Shown: piece after piece, positions 11,634-24,100 of the stretch | Layout of the letters: each line of letters starts with the position of its first letter | Numbering within the stretch: the first letter of the stretch is position 1 | NCBI GenBank assembly: GCA_025200525.1 | Contig: CM045770.1 | Span: 134,320,200-134,384,199, forward strand | DNA length: 64,000 nucleotides | Direction of reading: 5' to 3' | From: Camellia lanceoleosa | Taxonomy: Eukaryota; Streptophyta; Magnoliopsida; Ericales; Theaceae | Translations under genes and position numbers: made by a program | Notes under the pieces: generated by a model | The model's input: only the letters and a program-made list of their open reading frames with translations | What the model was told of the DNA's origin: nothing | The model's database searches: none

Positions 11634-12073
11634 TGTGGAAATGTGGTTTGGAAATACTCTTAGATCCTGTAAGACGTTCTTGATCTTCTGATTGCCACCT
11701 GAAAAAGGATGAACACTCCGGTTGGGGTTGCCGGAATTAGCACTTTGACGGACAAGTTAGTATTTGCTCTCTAGTTTGCTTCTGTCTCAAGTTTATTTTA
11801 TCTATTCTCACATACCTTTCTTTGGTTGATGTTCCTCTTATTTATACTAGTCTCTGGTCCTAGTGGTCGGGACCACTTTTAATCCAGCACACAATTGCAC
11901 ATTCGGCCCTTCTGTCGTATGCCAATTTCCACTCGGCTTCTTGTACGGCTGATTCCATGGCCGATTTAAAAATTTGGCTTCAGGACCCCCCAGGACAGAG
12001 CCGCATAGTATCTATATTGATTTCCTTCAAAAGGATTTGGCTTTCCTTAATATAAATTTATTCGGTTCCCACA
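11634..12073 (-). repeat. 5' LTR of Retand-like element
   Basis: 440 bp. On the minus strand it begins TGTGGGAACCG and ends TTTCCACA next to the PBS. A TATA-like TATAAATAAGAGG is seen on the minus strand near 11835-11850. The mate LTR is not in the window. Confidence 0.75.
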
Positions 12074-13317
12074 AAACTCTATCAAAATATTATTTTAGAG
12101 ACTTTATGTGGGTGGCTCTAAATGCACCTCATTAATTTGGCTGAACACTCCATTTCTTTGAACATTTCAATTTAAAACTTAAATTTTTATCTTTTATGTT
12201 GAACACCTTAATTAATTTCATATTTACCCCATCTTACTTGTCGTTAGGCCCATTTCTGCCACCAAAGCCATCTTTGGTGCCCCTCTCTACCACCTGTAAT
12301 CTCTTTTTTTTTTTCCTGTCGCCTCTCCCCGCCACCACTTTGCAACCCCGTTGGCCTATCTCCATTGCTTCTTTCACAATCTTATCGCTCTTTCTCCATC
12401 TGCCACTTATATATTCTTCTTCTTCTTTTTCTTCTTCTTCTTCTTCTTCTTATTATTATTATTATTATTATTTGTAGTAGAACCCGTCCCTTTCCGTTAA
12501 ACCGTAACCTATCACGAAACTCCTTTCTCCATCGTGAATCCCATAACAAAGCTCCTTCCCTCATCATAAAACCCTAGATTTGAAAATCGATCTAGATCAC
12601 AAACCACCCATCTACGTTGTAAAATCCTAGATTGCTTTTCAAATCTAAGGTTTAGATAAGAATAAAAAGAAAGAGGACGAGGTCGAGAAGAATGAGAAGG
12701 AGAATGAGAAGAAGCGAGGAAAGTGGGAAGAATGATGAAGTAATGGTGGCATCGATGAGTATAGCAAGTGGCGGTGACGGGGAAAAGGGTTGGGAACAAC
12801 TGACCAGAGGGTTACCGAAGTTTTGAAGGTCTAGTTAGAGGCTTGTCGGAGCTGGAAAGAGCTGAACAGAGTTAAGGTTTGAATTTGGTCAATTGGTAAT
12901 TTGATTTAGAGGTGAACAGAAGTAAGTTTCAGTCTCTCTAGTATTTAGTTAACTAAGTTAGCTCTAGGCCACTCCCTGTGGAGTGCAATTCTTACCCAAC
13001 CATTAACACTGGTCATAAGCTATTTGGACTCCCTTGGTAACATTAAAAAACAATCGTAGTAAATACCAAGGATGCCTACGTCTTGAGTTACATACTCGAG
13101 CCGCAACATCGTTGATCTACCCCAAGGGAATGGCCTTCCAAGCATACTCTCCACGTGTGAGAACTTTACTGCCATCCTTACTCCATAACCAAAATCCGTT
13201 AAGAAACCAAAATATCTCCCATGCCAAGTTAAGGTTCAAACATGCTCACACAAATACCACAGCTAGGGCACACCATGAACCATCTGGCCATTCTAACCAC
13301 TTTCAATACTTGCTTTT
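12074..13317. other. Unassigned spacer with (TTC)n(TTA)n microsatellite
   Basis: I recognise no gene or element. A pyrimidine-rich trinucleotide run of TTC, then TTA, lies at about 12417-12472, with polyT before it. The ORFs crossing it on both strands are low-complexity artefacts. The rest is AT-rich sequence of unknown origin. Confidence 0.5.
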
Positions 13318-14336
13318 AGAAAAAAAACTAAAATCCTCGAGATATGAATTTGTGATTATGTTTCAATTTTAAACAATGAATAACAATACTAATTAAAGAC
13401 AAATCGACATAATAATTTAACGGGGAAAAAACCAAAATTGGAGCGCTGCCAATTGTGATAAAAAAAATCACGGGCCAAAGCCACAACACAATCCACTAAG
13501 AAGACAAAAAGGAATTGCACAAGTGTATCCTCAATTACCTAGCGGATCCACGCCCAAATCCTGATGTACCTCTTCCACCACCATCTTCACCTCGGAATTG
13601 TCTTGCCCAATGGTTAATCCTCAACGCCAATGTCAAATCCATGATGATGAACCACTCTGAAATCCACCAAAGCTTTAGGCTAAAGTTTCCTGGAATCCAT
13701 CGAAGAATACCTCTCTCTTTTGTGAACGAAATAATAAGAATAATCCTTGATGTTTGATAATTTGTAGTTCGTTGATTAATTGATCACCTTCTATACACCA
13801 AGGAAACTCATATAAAATAGCCTCCAAAAGAAAACACTTTTCTTTCCCTCTAAGATTCTGGACGGCTTAAACCTTAAAAATAACAAACTGTGCACTTTAT
13901 AGTAAACTAAATCGCGAAGACCGCTAGAGCACACATTTCAATGCTCGAGCGATGTGAGTAAAGGCGGTGCAAAATGTATAGGCTGACTGCTCGAGGCCAA
14001 TATTCACCATTCGAGTGGTAAAACTTGCTTCCTAGAAGTTCAGTTTACAAACAGAGTTATTGGATGCTCCTCTTCACTGCTCGAACGTACAAATGACCGC
14101 TCGAGCGGTTAAACCACTTTAGCTTCAGGGGCGCTACCCCTCGACCCCACCTAGGCGTTGTTCCTTGGACCCCTACGAGCTAACCGGTAAATAGTCAGCG
14201 AAGTGGAAAAGAAAAAACACAATTTGGATTGGATTCACATCTAAACACTCATAGGCTCACTGAAACAAAAAAGCAAATAAAATTACAACTGAAACGAGTT
14301 TTGTCAAACGGGATTGCCAATTACAAAAACCTAATA
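13318..14336 (-). repeat. 3' LTR of SIRE-like element
   Basis: 1019 bp. On the minus strand it starts TATTAGGTTTTTGTAATTGG (family start TGTTAG) and ends in a T run. It contains several GCTCGAGCG-like motifs between about 13920 and 14110. The ORF at 13515-13757 lies inside the LTR and is not a gene. Confidence 0.75.
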
Positions 14337-14351
14337 ATCTCTCCCTTTGGC
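14337..14351 (-). other. Polypurine tract of SIRE-like element
   Basis: The reverse complement reads GCCAAAGGGAGAGAT immediately before the 3' LTR, the standard position of a PPT. Confidence 0.75.
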
Positions 14352-15890
14352 AATTCCGTGACAAAACACACCTAACAAATAAAATCCTAATCATTCCAAC
14401 CCATTAAAACCAACTAAGATAGCTTTCTCAAGATCAAGATCTGCAAAACAGCTATTAGTGCCATGATCTGCAAAATAGTTATTGGTGTCATGATCTACAA
14501 AACAGCTATTAGTGCCACAAGAGTATATGAAAGCAATAGACATATGGCAAGATTTATCTTGAAGCATGAATAGATGGAAATTTTAAGAACATGCAGCATG
14601 AATAGATGAAAATTTTAAGAACATACAGAAACACTAATAAAAAAACTACTAAAAAAATCCCCCTCAAAATTCTCTCCCTTTTCGTCATGAATTGTCAAAG
14701 GAAGCTCAGTAAACTAAAGCAAGAGAATAAACCACACAAGCAAGTAGATAATGATGTAATAATCAATAACATGCGAGAAATAAGCAATAAATAAGCAGTG
14801 CATAGCAATAAGCAGTGCATCTAACACCAATCTCCAAAATCAATCAATATAAGCCCATGCTAAAATAACTCCCCCGTAATGATTAACAATACTCCTCCTC
14901 ACTAAAAGCAACCACAAGCACCAAAAACAATGAACAAAAAGGAAAAGATGAAAAGAATATGGTGGAGCAAGTAAGGAATTTCAGATTTGTACCTTAAAAC
15001 ACGCACGAATGTCCAAGAAACACAATTACTTGAAAACACAATGTGCATAACCTCTAGAAAATTTCTAATGAAAGAATGTGATGCAACATGTGAAAAGCAT
15101 AGATCTCACGATAAAAGTGCGTGTGTGGCTTTTGGAGTTCAACAAACACTAGATTCAAATCCTAGCAGTGATCTGATGGCTGGACCTCCGACAAGAGAAT
15201 ATGCAAATGATTGAGAAAAGTTAAACCTCTAGTGATTAAGGGGTATGTGTTAAGTAAATGTGAATGCTCCCCCTTAAACAATGTCTATAATTTTCTTGTA
15301 CACTCACCGGCAGCTTTCATACTCAAGAGTATGAAAACCATACCAGAGAAAGATGGAAAAGATAATGAAGCTTGGTTGGTGACTCTGAGGTAGCCTTTTC
15401 CTTATGCCATAAGAGACAAATACAGAAGGGTAAGTAGTGGAGATACAAATAGATAGTAGGGGGTTAAGAGACTTAACATCACCCAAGATATGCTAGCATT
15501 GATCAATTTCTCAAGGAAAACACATGAAACACTGCTAGTAGTCTGTAGAAAACTTTGATCACTTATGTGGAAGAGTTTGGTATTTGCTAATCCAAGAGTG
15601 TGTTTAGAATGAGACATACTAATCAAAGTACACACAATCCGAATGACCACAAATAACACACACGTATTAACATGCAATGAATATTCTCATCAATTTTAAT
15701 ATGCACCAAGAACTTCTCAAAAATTTCAAGCTTGCAAAACCATACTAGGAAAATCTTTTTGGATTTTTTATAGGCAAAGCAAGAAAGAACATGAACAAAC
15801 ACACACAAACGACCCAAAAATAAGAAAGACAAACAAACAAACTCAAAACAAAATAAAACAAAAAACGAATAAACAAATTAACCCAAGTCA
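14352..15890. other. Internal region of SIRE-like element without pol
   Basis: Where integrase, RT and RNase H should lie I find only A-rich sequence with short imperfect repeats (for example AGCTATTAGTGCCA at about 14450-14515). No domain is recognisable in any frame. This is either a deletion or a replacement by unrelated filler. Confidence 0.55.
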
Positions 15891-15897
15891 AGTTTTC

Positions 15898-17930
15898 TCA
15901 CCCAAACCGCTTTAGTATGAACAATGTTGTGAGTATTGCGACACTTGGGTGATGTCTTGATGTTGCGGTTCCCTTCCTCTTTAATGGGAACTTGGTTTCC
16001 AACCTCTTTCTCCAAGGTCCATGCAAACACAAACTCGCATCATGTTTGGTCTCAAGCGACTCAAAACAATGATGTCTAATTTGACCCATAACCTCGTTAC
16101 AACCAATGAAATGTCTCCTACCCCACGAGGTGTTAAGAATTTTTTTCTACCACTATGAGACACTCTCCCACACAACTTATAATAATAAGGGCGAATATGA
16201 CCATACATACCACCATGATGACAAATAAAAGTACCTTATTTTCTTTGACTATACCAACTCTAGGAGGATTGAGAACTCCATCCTCATGTTGAATCGTTTG
16301 GTCTTTCTTTCCTTAAGTTCTTGTATCATGAGATGTAAATGCACTCCATTTTTGCTCATTGTCACCACTAAAGCCAATGCCACTCTTGTTATAACACATT
16401 TGTTGAGATCTAATGATATAGTCCAAAGTCTTTGATCCTTTGTTCCAAAGACCAATGGTAGCCATAGCACGCTTGAGCTCTTCCTCTTTCTTGATGACTA
16501 GCTCTTCCAAGGCAACTGAGACACCTCGAGAGTTTCAATTTTTTCTTTATATGATACGTAGATTTGTTGTAACTCATTCCTCTTTGTCTCACAAGTCAAG
16601 AGTTTTGTACAAAGAGCTTGTCGATCATTGGAGATCTTGATGGCATCATTCCTAGCCTAGGAAATCTCCTTATTTAGTTCAACATTCTCACATTCACAAG
16701 CTTTGAGTTTCATAGTGAGTTTGCCATTCAATTTAGATAAGTGAAGAGATTCATTGTACAACTTTTCATCAACTTGTTGAAGCTCTTCACCATCTACATC
16801 ATCATCACTCCCTGAGGATTCATCATCAGTGACATTCTCAACCGGCCTCTTGGGATGCTCCATTCGTCCTCTAGCTTTGAAAACTGCCATGAAAGCAAGA
16901 AATTGTTCATGCTCCTCTTGTCCTTGAACCTCGTTGTCACTTTCATCCTTATCGGACTCTGATTCATCATCCCGAGTGATTGCGAAGGCTTTCTTCTTCC
17001 TAAATCGATTAGGACATTCTTGAGAAAAGTGGCCATATCCTTGGCATTCATAACATTAGACTCTTTGAGAGTTCCCTTGTATTTTTCATTTCTTTTTATT
17101 GGTTGTAAAATCAATTTTAAGCTTATCTTTGCCTTTGGATTTATGAGTTGATTCTAAAAGATTAGGCTTCTTTTTTCAAAAAATGACTTTTTAAATTGTT
17201 TTACAAAAGCATTTGTAATCTTAGAATCAACTTCACAATCCTCATCGGAATCTTTTCCAACTCTATGAGCACTACTAAAGCAATGTCATTTTTTTTTTTG
17301 AAATTCAAGTGTGCCTCATAGGTTTAAAGATTTCTAACCAAATGATCCAGCTTCAGGTTAATAGCCATAACTTTTGTTTAAAAACGATCGGGTAAGGATC
17401 TCAATTTTTTTTCCACAATCTTGGATTCCGGTAATTTTTCACCTAAATTGAAACTGGAATTTACAATATCACTCAACTTCGCATAAAGTTCATCAAAGGT
17501 CTCACTATTTTTCATTGAAATTAAAACTAAAAGTGAGCTTTTGAAGTTTTAAGCGTTTAACTAAAGGAGTTCCCTCATAAATAGTTTGTAAGATATCCTA
17601 AGCCTCTTTTGCGACTTCATAATTACGAATACGACTAAACTCTTCTAGTGTGACGGCGCAAAAAAGAGAATTGATAGCTTTACTATTCCAGCTATTATTT
17701 TAGTAATCAGTTGTGTCTCATTTATCAATTGGTTTAGGGAATGTTACTCCCTTAATGGTAATCGTTGGTTCTATCCACCCACACATGACGGATTGCCAAA
17801 CTTTTTCATCAATATATTTTTAAAAAGCTTTCATCTGAGTTTTCTAAAAAGAATAATTGGATCTTTCAAGTAGGGGTCATCGAATTGTAGAATTCCCCTC
17901 ATGAATTGAATCCATTATCACAGATCAAAC
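15898..17930 (-). pseudogene. gag of SIRE-like copia element
   Basis: Reading down the minus strand there is a coiled, acidic Gag. A zinc knuckle CYECQGYGHFSQEC lies at 17055-17014 and an acidic linker with DDESSGSDDDVDGEELQQVD at 16850-16760. A long coiled-coil stretch follows (LNGKLTMKLKACECENVELN). A second, degenerate knuckle GHIRPYYYKL lies near 16200-16155. This layout is that of SIRE/Maximus-type Gag. Stops and frameshifts are frequent, including a stop just before the first knuckle, so nothing intact can be made. The 17120-17930 part is AT-rich and badly decayed. Confidence 0.72.
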
Positions 17931-17971
17931 AAGATCTCACTCCTATAGTTTTGTAAAACAAAGATTGAGCA

Positions 17972-17989
17972 ACCTGTTATGATACTAAT
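17972..17989 (-). other. PBS (tRNA-Met type) of SIRE-like element
   Basis: The reverse complement reads TTAGTATCATAACAGGTT, next to the LTR edge at 17990. It resembles the copia initiator-Met PBS TGGTATCAGAGC with mismatches. Confidence 0.65.
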
Positions 17990-18603
17990 TGAAAAAAAAA
18001 CTAACATCCACGAGATATTAATTTGTGATTATGTTTCAATTTTAAACAATGAATAACAATCCCAATCAAACAATCAAAGACAAATCGACACAATGATTTA
18101 ACGTAGAAAAAACCACAATTGTTGTGCCTCTAATTATGATTTTTAAAAAAAAGTACAGGCCAAAGCCACAAAATAATCCACTAGGAAGACAAAAACGAAT
18201 TACACAAGTGTACCATAAATTACCTAGTGAATCCATGCCCGAATTGAATCGACCTCAATGTGCCTTTTCTACCATCGTCTTCACTTTGGAATTGTCTTGT
18301 CTAATGTTGAATCCATAATGCCGATGTCGAATCCATGACAATGAGCCATTACGGAATCCACCAAATCTTCAGGCCCAACTTCTCTAGAATCCACCAAAGA
18401 ACACCTCTCTCTTTTGTGAATGAAATAATAAGAATAACCCTTGATGTTTGACAATTTGTAGTTCATTGATCAATCGATCACCTTCTATATACCAAGAAAA
18501 TTCATATAAAATAGTTTCCAATGGAAAACACCTTGTCTTTTCTTTCTCTCTAAGATTTTGAATGACTTAAACCCTAAAAATAGCAAATTGCACACTTTAT
18601 AGT
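17990..18603 (-). repeat. 5' LTR of SIRE-like element, first segment
   Basis: Matches 13318-13913 of the 3' LTR in order. It breaks at CACTTTATAGT, where foreign DNA starts with TGTCATGACTGG. The missing part resumes at 25621. Confidence 0.75.
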
Positions 18604-18830
18604 TGTCATGACTGGCTAGTAATTATGAGATTACCTACAGCCTCAGATAGAAATCAAATCAAGATTAAGAATAGGGGGCCAAAAGTGGAAACAAAATGTA
18701 AATCATTGTCCAATGAGCTGTGCATATAGGACAAAATAAAAACCTTTCAGACACACATATACATATATATATATATATTAACTCACACAGTATATACATA
18801 ATCAAATTATACATGTCCAGGATCATTCAG
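18604..18830. repeat. Scrap of the TGTCATGG-type gypsy LTR family
   Basis: Shares the block with GGCTAGTAATTATGAGATTA, then CTCAGATAGAAATCAAATCA and ATTGTCCAATGAGCTGTGCA, with the solo LTR at 28039-30584 (its 28070-28285 region). It ends in an AT microsatellite (about 18757-18781) and then joins the copia RT. It is a fragment only. Confidence 0.65.
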
Positions 18831-20551
18831 AAAAGAAGGTTTGTCGGCTTGTAAAATCTCTTTATGGATTAAAACAAGCTCTTAAGCAATGACATGAAAA
18901 ATTTGATCATGCTATGCTTACTAATGGATTTAAGATAAACGAATGTGACAAGTGCATCTATGTTAAAAACACTAACAAAGGTTATGTTATCGTTTTTCTT
19001 TATGTGGATGACATGCTTATCATTGGAAGCAGTCAAAACATGATCAAATTAACTAAGCAAATGTTGAACAAAAGATTTGATATGAAAGATATGGGGGTCA
19101 CAGATGTAATATTAGGAATAAAAATTGCTAAAACATATGATGGCTATGCATTATCTCAATCTCATTATATTGAGAAAATTCTTGGTAAATATATCAAGGA
19201 TGATGTGAACATAGCTAGAACACCTGTAGACATCAGTCTTTATTTATTAAAAAATAAAGGTGATGCAGTGTCTCAGTTAAAATACTCCCAAATCATTGGA
19301 AGTCTAATGTACCTGATAAATTGCACTCGTCTTGATATAGTTTATGCTGTCAGTAAATTGAGTAGGTACACTAGTAACCCCAGAGAAGACCATTGGAAAG
19401 CGATCATTCGGGTTCTTAGATACCTAAGATTTACCTGTGATCATGGTTTGAACTTTACTCGATATCCTATAGTACTAGAAGGTTATTGTGATGCTAATTG
19501 GATATCGGATACTAAAGATTCAAAATCCACTAGTGGATATGTCTTTACTCTAGGAGGCGCTACCGTTTCTTGGAAATCTATGAAACAAACATGCATCGCA
19601 TAATCCACAATGGAATCTGAGTTCATCGCTTTAGACAAAATAGGAGAAGAAGCAGAATGACTTCACCACTTTTTAGAAGACATTACAATGTGGCTAAAAC
19701 CTGTGCCAGCTATTTGCATTCATTGTGATAGTCAATTGGCAATAGGCAAGGCACAGAGTCACATGTACAATGGTAAGTCACGACATATTCGTTGTTGACA
19801 TAATACCGTAAGGCAATTGCTCTTAAATGGAATAATCTCAATAGATTATATAAAATTTAAAGAGAATATTGTGGATCCGTTAACAAAAGGTTTGACAAAA
19901 GAGCAAGTGTATAGTTCATCAAAGGAGATGGGATTAAAGTCTATTACTTGAGAGTCATCATAATGGTAATCTTACTTATATGACTGGAGATCCCAAGAAC
20001 TAAGTTCAAATGAAAAACTAAGTTATGTGTGGCTCGCTAGAAATCACCAAGGGATTAAAATTCCCTACCCATTCCTATGGTGAGATTGATATCTGTAACA
20101 TATGTTGTATGCAGGGGTTTAAGGATAAGCTTAGCTTTTAATGATTACTTATATCTTGATTTAGGCATAAAAATCAAGAAGCGTATAAAAGATACTCACA
20201 ATGAGAATCACCTATATAAGTGTCAAACTAGAGTTGGTTCTATGAGAATGAAGAGGCTAAATTCTCCAGAAACACTCATGAATAACCAGGAGCGTTCAAG
20301 GCCAAAATGAACACAACCGTGAGAACCATGATGCGTTAGAAGATATTTTTTGTGAAATTACACAAACGGCTGAACAATTTATGGAATTGCGTCCATTGGT
20401 TAGCTAGTAAGTTCAATAGGTTATCACTAGGGAATGTTCAAAGCCGAAAGTTACCTATCCTGATGCAAGATATTTTCGATTTATACTATTTCAATAAATT
20501 CTGCATATTGTTGCATTTTCGTTGTCATCAAATTCCATTCATGTAGGGGAT
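18831..20551 (+). mobile_element. Tork-like Ty1/copia element, 3' half
   Basis: The coding end of a + strand copia element: C-terminal RT, RNase H, about 600 bp of 3' untranslated DNA, a PPT (ATGTAGGGGAT, 20541-20551) and then its LTR. The 5' half is absent; the sequence starts abruptly in RT at KSLYGLKQA. The 3' untranslated part has GACTGGAGATCCCAAGAACT, a block I associate with this copia group. Confidence 0.8.
18837..19951 (+). pseudogene. Copia RT (C-terminal) and RNase H, 5'-truncated
   Basis: RT residues include KSLYGLKQA followed by a stop, then the active site YVDD at 19001-19012 within [14 protein letters not shown]. Next come the conserved blocks [40 protein letters not shown] and [18 protein letters not shown]. 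RNase H follows with [19 protein letters not shown], then TMESEFIALDKIGEEAE and a stop. The tail has IHCDSQLAIGKAQS and DPLTKGLTKEQV. Four stops occur (after KQA, CIA, EEAE and IRC), most consistent with TGG/CGA-type to stop transitions. The family uses RT/RNase H to copy the element RNA. This copy cannot. Confidence 0.9.
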
Positions 20552-21193
20552 TGTTAGAAATCATTTTGGAAAAATCAGATTTTTTCCTCAACTTTAATCT
20601 ATTTTTTAGGTGGGACTCATGCACCAAAGTTGGCGGGTCTAAGTGCTAACGCGTTCCATGCCGCGTTGTGATTCACGTAGTATATTTGGTTGCTCAAAAC
20701 CATTATCGGGTGAATGGAAAATTGAAGCCACGGTGATATCTATGGAAATGGTGTTTTGGTGAAATTTCCATTAAGGTTTGAGTTAAATCTTGTCCCACAT
20801 TGGTTTGGTGGGCAAACTATGAGTGGGTTTATAAGGCTTGAGTTTGGAACTTGGGGAGGGCCCTAAAGGGCACCCCAAGTTTGTAAAAGGGAGAGGTTAT
20901 GGGCAAGTGGGCTAGATCCATTGGACCTAAAAATAAACACACATGCGCGCGCCACCGCCGTCCGGCCGGTCGGTCGGTTGTGTGGGCTAGGCTGGGCCTG
21001 GGCTTGGGCGCGGGTGCGTGGTGTGAGGTTGGGTTGGGCTTTTTCAGCCCAATACTAATTTGTTTTGAGCCAAAAACATTTGAATTTATTTTTTATTTTT
21101 GGAAAATAAATTTAAACCGTTTGAATTTAAATTTCAATTGAAAAATTCAATTTTGGTTGGTTTGCACCTCTTCAGAATTTATGTACAGGCTCC
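20552..21193 (+). repeat. 3' LTR of Tork-like element, first segment
   Basis: Begins TGTTAGAAATCATTTTGG directly after the PPT. It is interrupted at 21193 by the solo LTR (TSD GCTCC). It contains a poor ORF at 20899-21141 that is not supported as a gene. Confidence 0.75.
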
Positions 21194-24100
21194 TGTGGAC
21201 GCGCCCCGCGTGAGGGCCTCACCCCACAGTTCGGACTCAATTTGTTACGGTTCTTAATCTGAACCAAAGAGTCCAAATCTGGCAAATCGTTTTGAGAAAA
21301 CAGACTTTTAGAAAGAAGTGCCAAACATGGATTGCTTTGCCAGATACAGAGTCGCCACCTAAATATTTTTTAATGGGGGAATTTAGGAAACCCTGACTCG
21401 TTTGCCTAAGGCCACGTGTCCGTCATCACCAAAGTTGCCTCGGCTCGGGAACTTGGGTACGATTGGGGAAGGTCAGCTATGAGCACCCCCTCTCGCCCGA
21501 TCTGAAGATCGGCCTCTACTAACCATGATATCTTGTTTTTTGAAAACACATACGTTCTTATTCTGATTAATTAGCTAGAATTACTATGTGATGCGCACAG
21601 CAAAACAAGTATAGACTAGATCGCCTAATTTGGAACAAAGCATTGCATATCCATTTGTTTGGAAAATGATTTGAGATTTTCTACTCGTAAGTAGGCTAAA
21701 ACACGAATCTCAATGAGTTATCCCAACTCAAACAATCCAACCTTCACCCACAGGCATTCAGGCATTTTATATCACATAAGCATTTAGCCACATGGTAAGC
21801 ATGCTATCATGGCAACACTCACACTCATGCAAGGATGCTAAAACATAAATGCTTACCGAGTACCCCAAGCCAAAACAGAAACTAGTTAGTAATCATATGC
21901 ATGATCTTAGTTTATGTTAAGATGGCTAATCCAACACATACAGAATGTCACTAGAATAGGCTCGGCTAATCCTAGGATGACATGTGGGATGCAACAAGTA
22001 GCACGTATTCAAGTTAGATTTTGGAATACTATGCAGTTAGTATGATGCGCCGAGTCCGGTGCATGCAATACTGATGAATGATGCACGCATGCATAGCATA
22101 AGGATGCTAAATTAAACATGTCCTAATACTAACCATCAAAGCAGGTAAGTAAAAGGGAGAAAGAAGTGGGGGTTGGAAGACATGCACACACGCACCCACA
22201 CTTATTACAAATTTGCTCTCGCTCGGAGGGACTGAAAGAATAATATAGATCTAACTAGCCTACAAGCTAATTAAATATTACAGACCAATTAAACTAGTTA
22301 AGCGAATTAACTAATCTAATAAAACAGTAAACAGCCTCGGGAGGAGGGCCTAATGCAAGGCGTGCTCGGCCCCGCTCGGAAATCCATTGCCATGCACAAG
22401 TTGCCTCTGTCCATACTGTTTTACTTCTCTAATCAGTGCAAGATTCCCAAGTTACACTCTATGAACCCTGTGGGACACCACCGGCCAAGGGAAATGGTCA
22501 TCGGCTAAAGGAAATGATCACCGACCATCAATTGTTGGTCGGTCGGCACTAAAGATGGCCGGCCGGCCAAACCTTCCTGCAGAAACCTGTTTTGACAGCA
22601 GCAGAGGGCAAAACAAGGCATAGCAATGCATTTCAAGCAAATGTATGCACCAACACATCCCTTATCATGTTTATGACTCAAAGGGACATGATTCTCGGTT
22701 CTCGGACCAACAATTGCGCATTTCCATGCACGATGGCCCAAGAGAACCAAGCTTGCATTTTGATTTCAAATGAAATGCATACAAAAACACCCAATAAATC
22801 CAAACCTCTATCATGCTCAATCAAGAGGCAAGGAATGCATGCTCAATGCAATGAGACCTAGGCATGGAGGTTAAGTATGCAACAACATACAAGGCTAGCA
22901 TGCAAACATGCAAGCATATGGGATGCAATGCCAACATGCAAGTATGCAAGACATGTGGCATATTAAGCAACCAAAGCAAGGAGAAGAATGTATACCAAAT
23001 GCACTAAGATTTAAGCATGCAAGACACGCGATAGGCCATGTATGCAACAACACACAAGGTAAGCATGCCACGACATGCGAGAATGGACTTAGACTAATTT
23101 AGGCAGCCCTCAATCAAGCCTAAAACAGTGGCCAATATGCTCAAGAATGGAAGCCAAAACACATACAAATAGGCATGCATGCAAGGTCCAACACAGAGAC
23201 AACTTTTGAGCACACTTAAAAGAGAATAAACATGGACAAATGGCATGCATTATAAGCTCTGAAAATCAAGTCATGCAAGGTGCCAAACCAACTGGACAAG
23301 ACAAACAAGGCATGCAAGCAAAGCCAAAATTCAAGGCAAGCCAAAGGTGTATTGAACTACACTTAGCAAAATCGAACATGGCATGAATTAAATAACCAAA
23401 ATTAGAGTTTTAGCATATTAAGACAAAGCCAATAACACATCTAGATGGCATCTAAATGGTCTAAACATGCAAGCATACACAGAGGCCAAACATGGAGCAT
23501 AAGATGACAACCTTATAAAGCATTAAAGGGGCATCAAATGCAAGCATACAAGCATGACATGAGGACTGAAATGACGCTATAAGTGGTTCTGAGCCACTGA
23601 AATGATGCAAGGATAGCATGCTAGAGGGTCCGATACTTGAGGCCTACAAGAGGGATTACATGGTAGCTATACAAAGTGAAGCATGGATGACCCAAATGAC
23701 CAAAAATAGACCTCAAGCACACTAAAACAAGCATAAAAGCTTCACAAAGCTAGGCCAAAACACATGAGCATGGTAGTCTAGATGCTAGGCACATGTTAAG
23801 GTAAATCATGGCATTACAAGACATGTATGCTAAACAAGCATGGTGTGCCTAAACCAAGTAAAAAAAGAGCTATATTATGACATAATAAGCACAAAAAATA
23901 GCTAAGGCATGGCCATCATACACTTAAACATGGTGCTCACACATGAGGCAAAAATGGCCCTTTTCAAGGACAACAAGGAGAGGGGGTGGCCCTCTCCTTC
24001 TTAGGACCTCAAGGCACCATCCTCACCACTAAAATCCCTCAAGATTTCAGTGGTGAGGAGGCCTAAACAAGGTGGTCCCGGAGCTCACCAAAAATAGCAC

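Larger units (their letters stand above)
7495..12073 (-). mobile_element. Retand-like Tat-lineage Ty3/gypsy element, truncated
   Basis: Minus-strand order: 5' LTR (12073-11634), PBS, gag, protease, RT, RNase H, then the start of a second RNase H, which ends at the junction near 7500. Integrase and 3' LTR are missing. The dual RNase H arrangement (gRH followed by an aRH-type domain) and the GGCGCCGTCT PBS are hallmarks of the Tat lineage. It has in-frame stops, a frameshift in gag and a MITE insertion, so it is dead. No TSD can be checked because one end is lost. Confidence 0.85.

Noticed and set aside
12196..12577. Hydrophobic/tyrosine-rich ORFs (both strands)
   Set aside because: Driven by (TTC)n and (TTA)n repeats; no domain.
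18604..18830. Complete LTR starting TGTCATGACTGG
   Set aside because: Alignment with 28039 places it about 35 bp inside that LTR, and only about 220 bp is present; no matching end or TSD is found.
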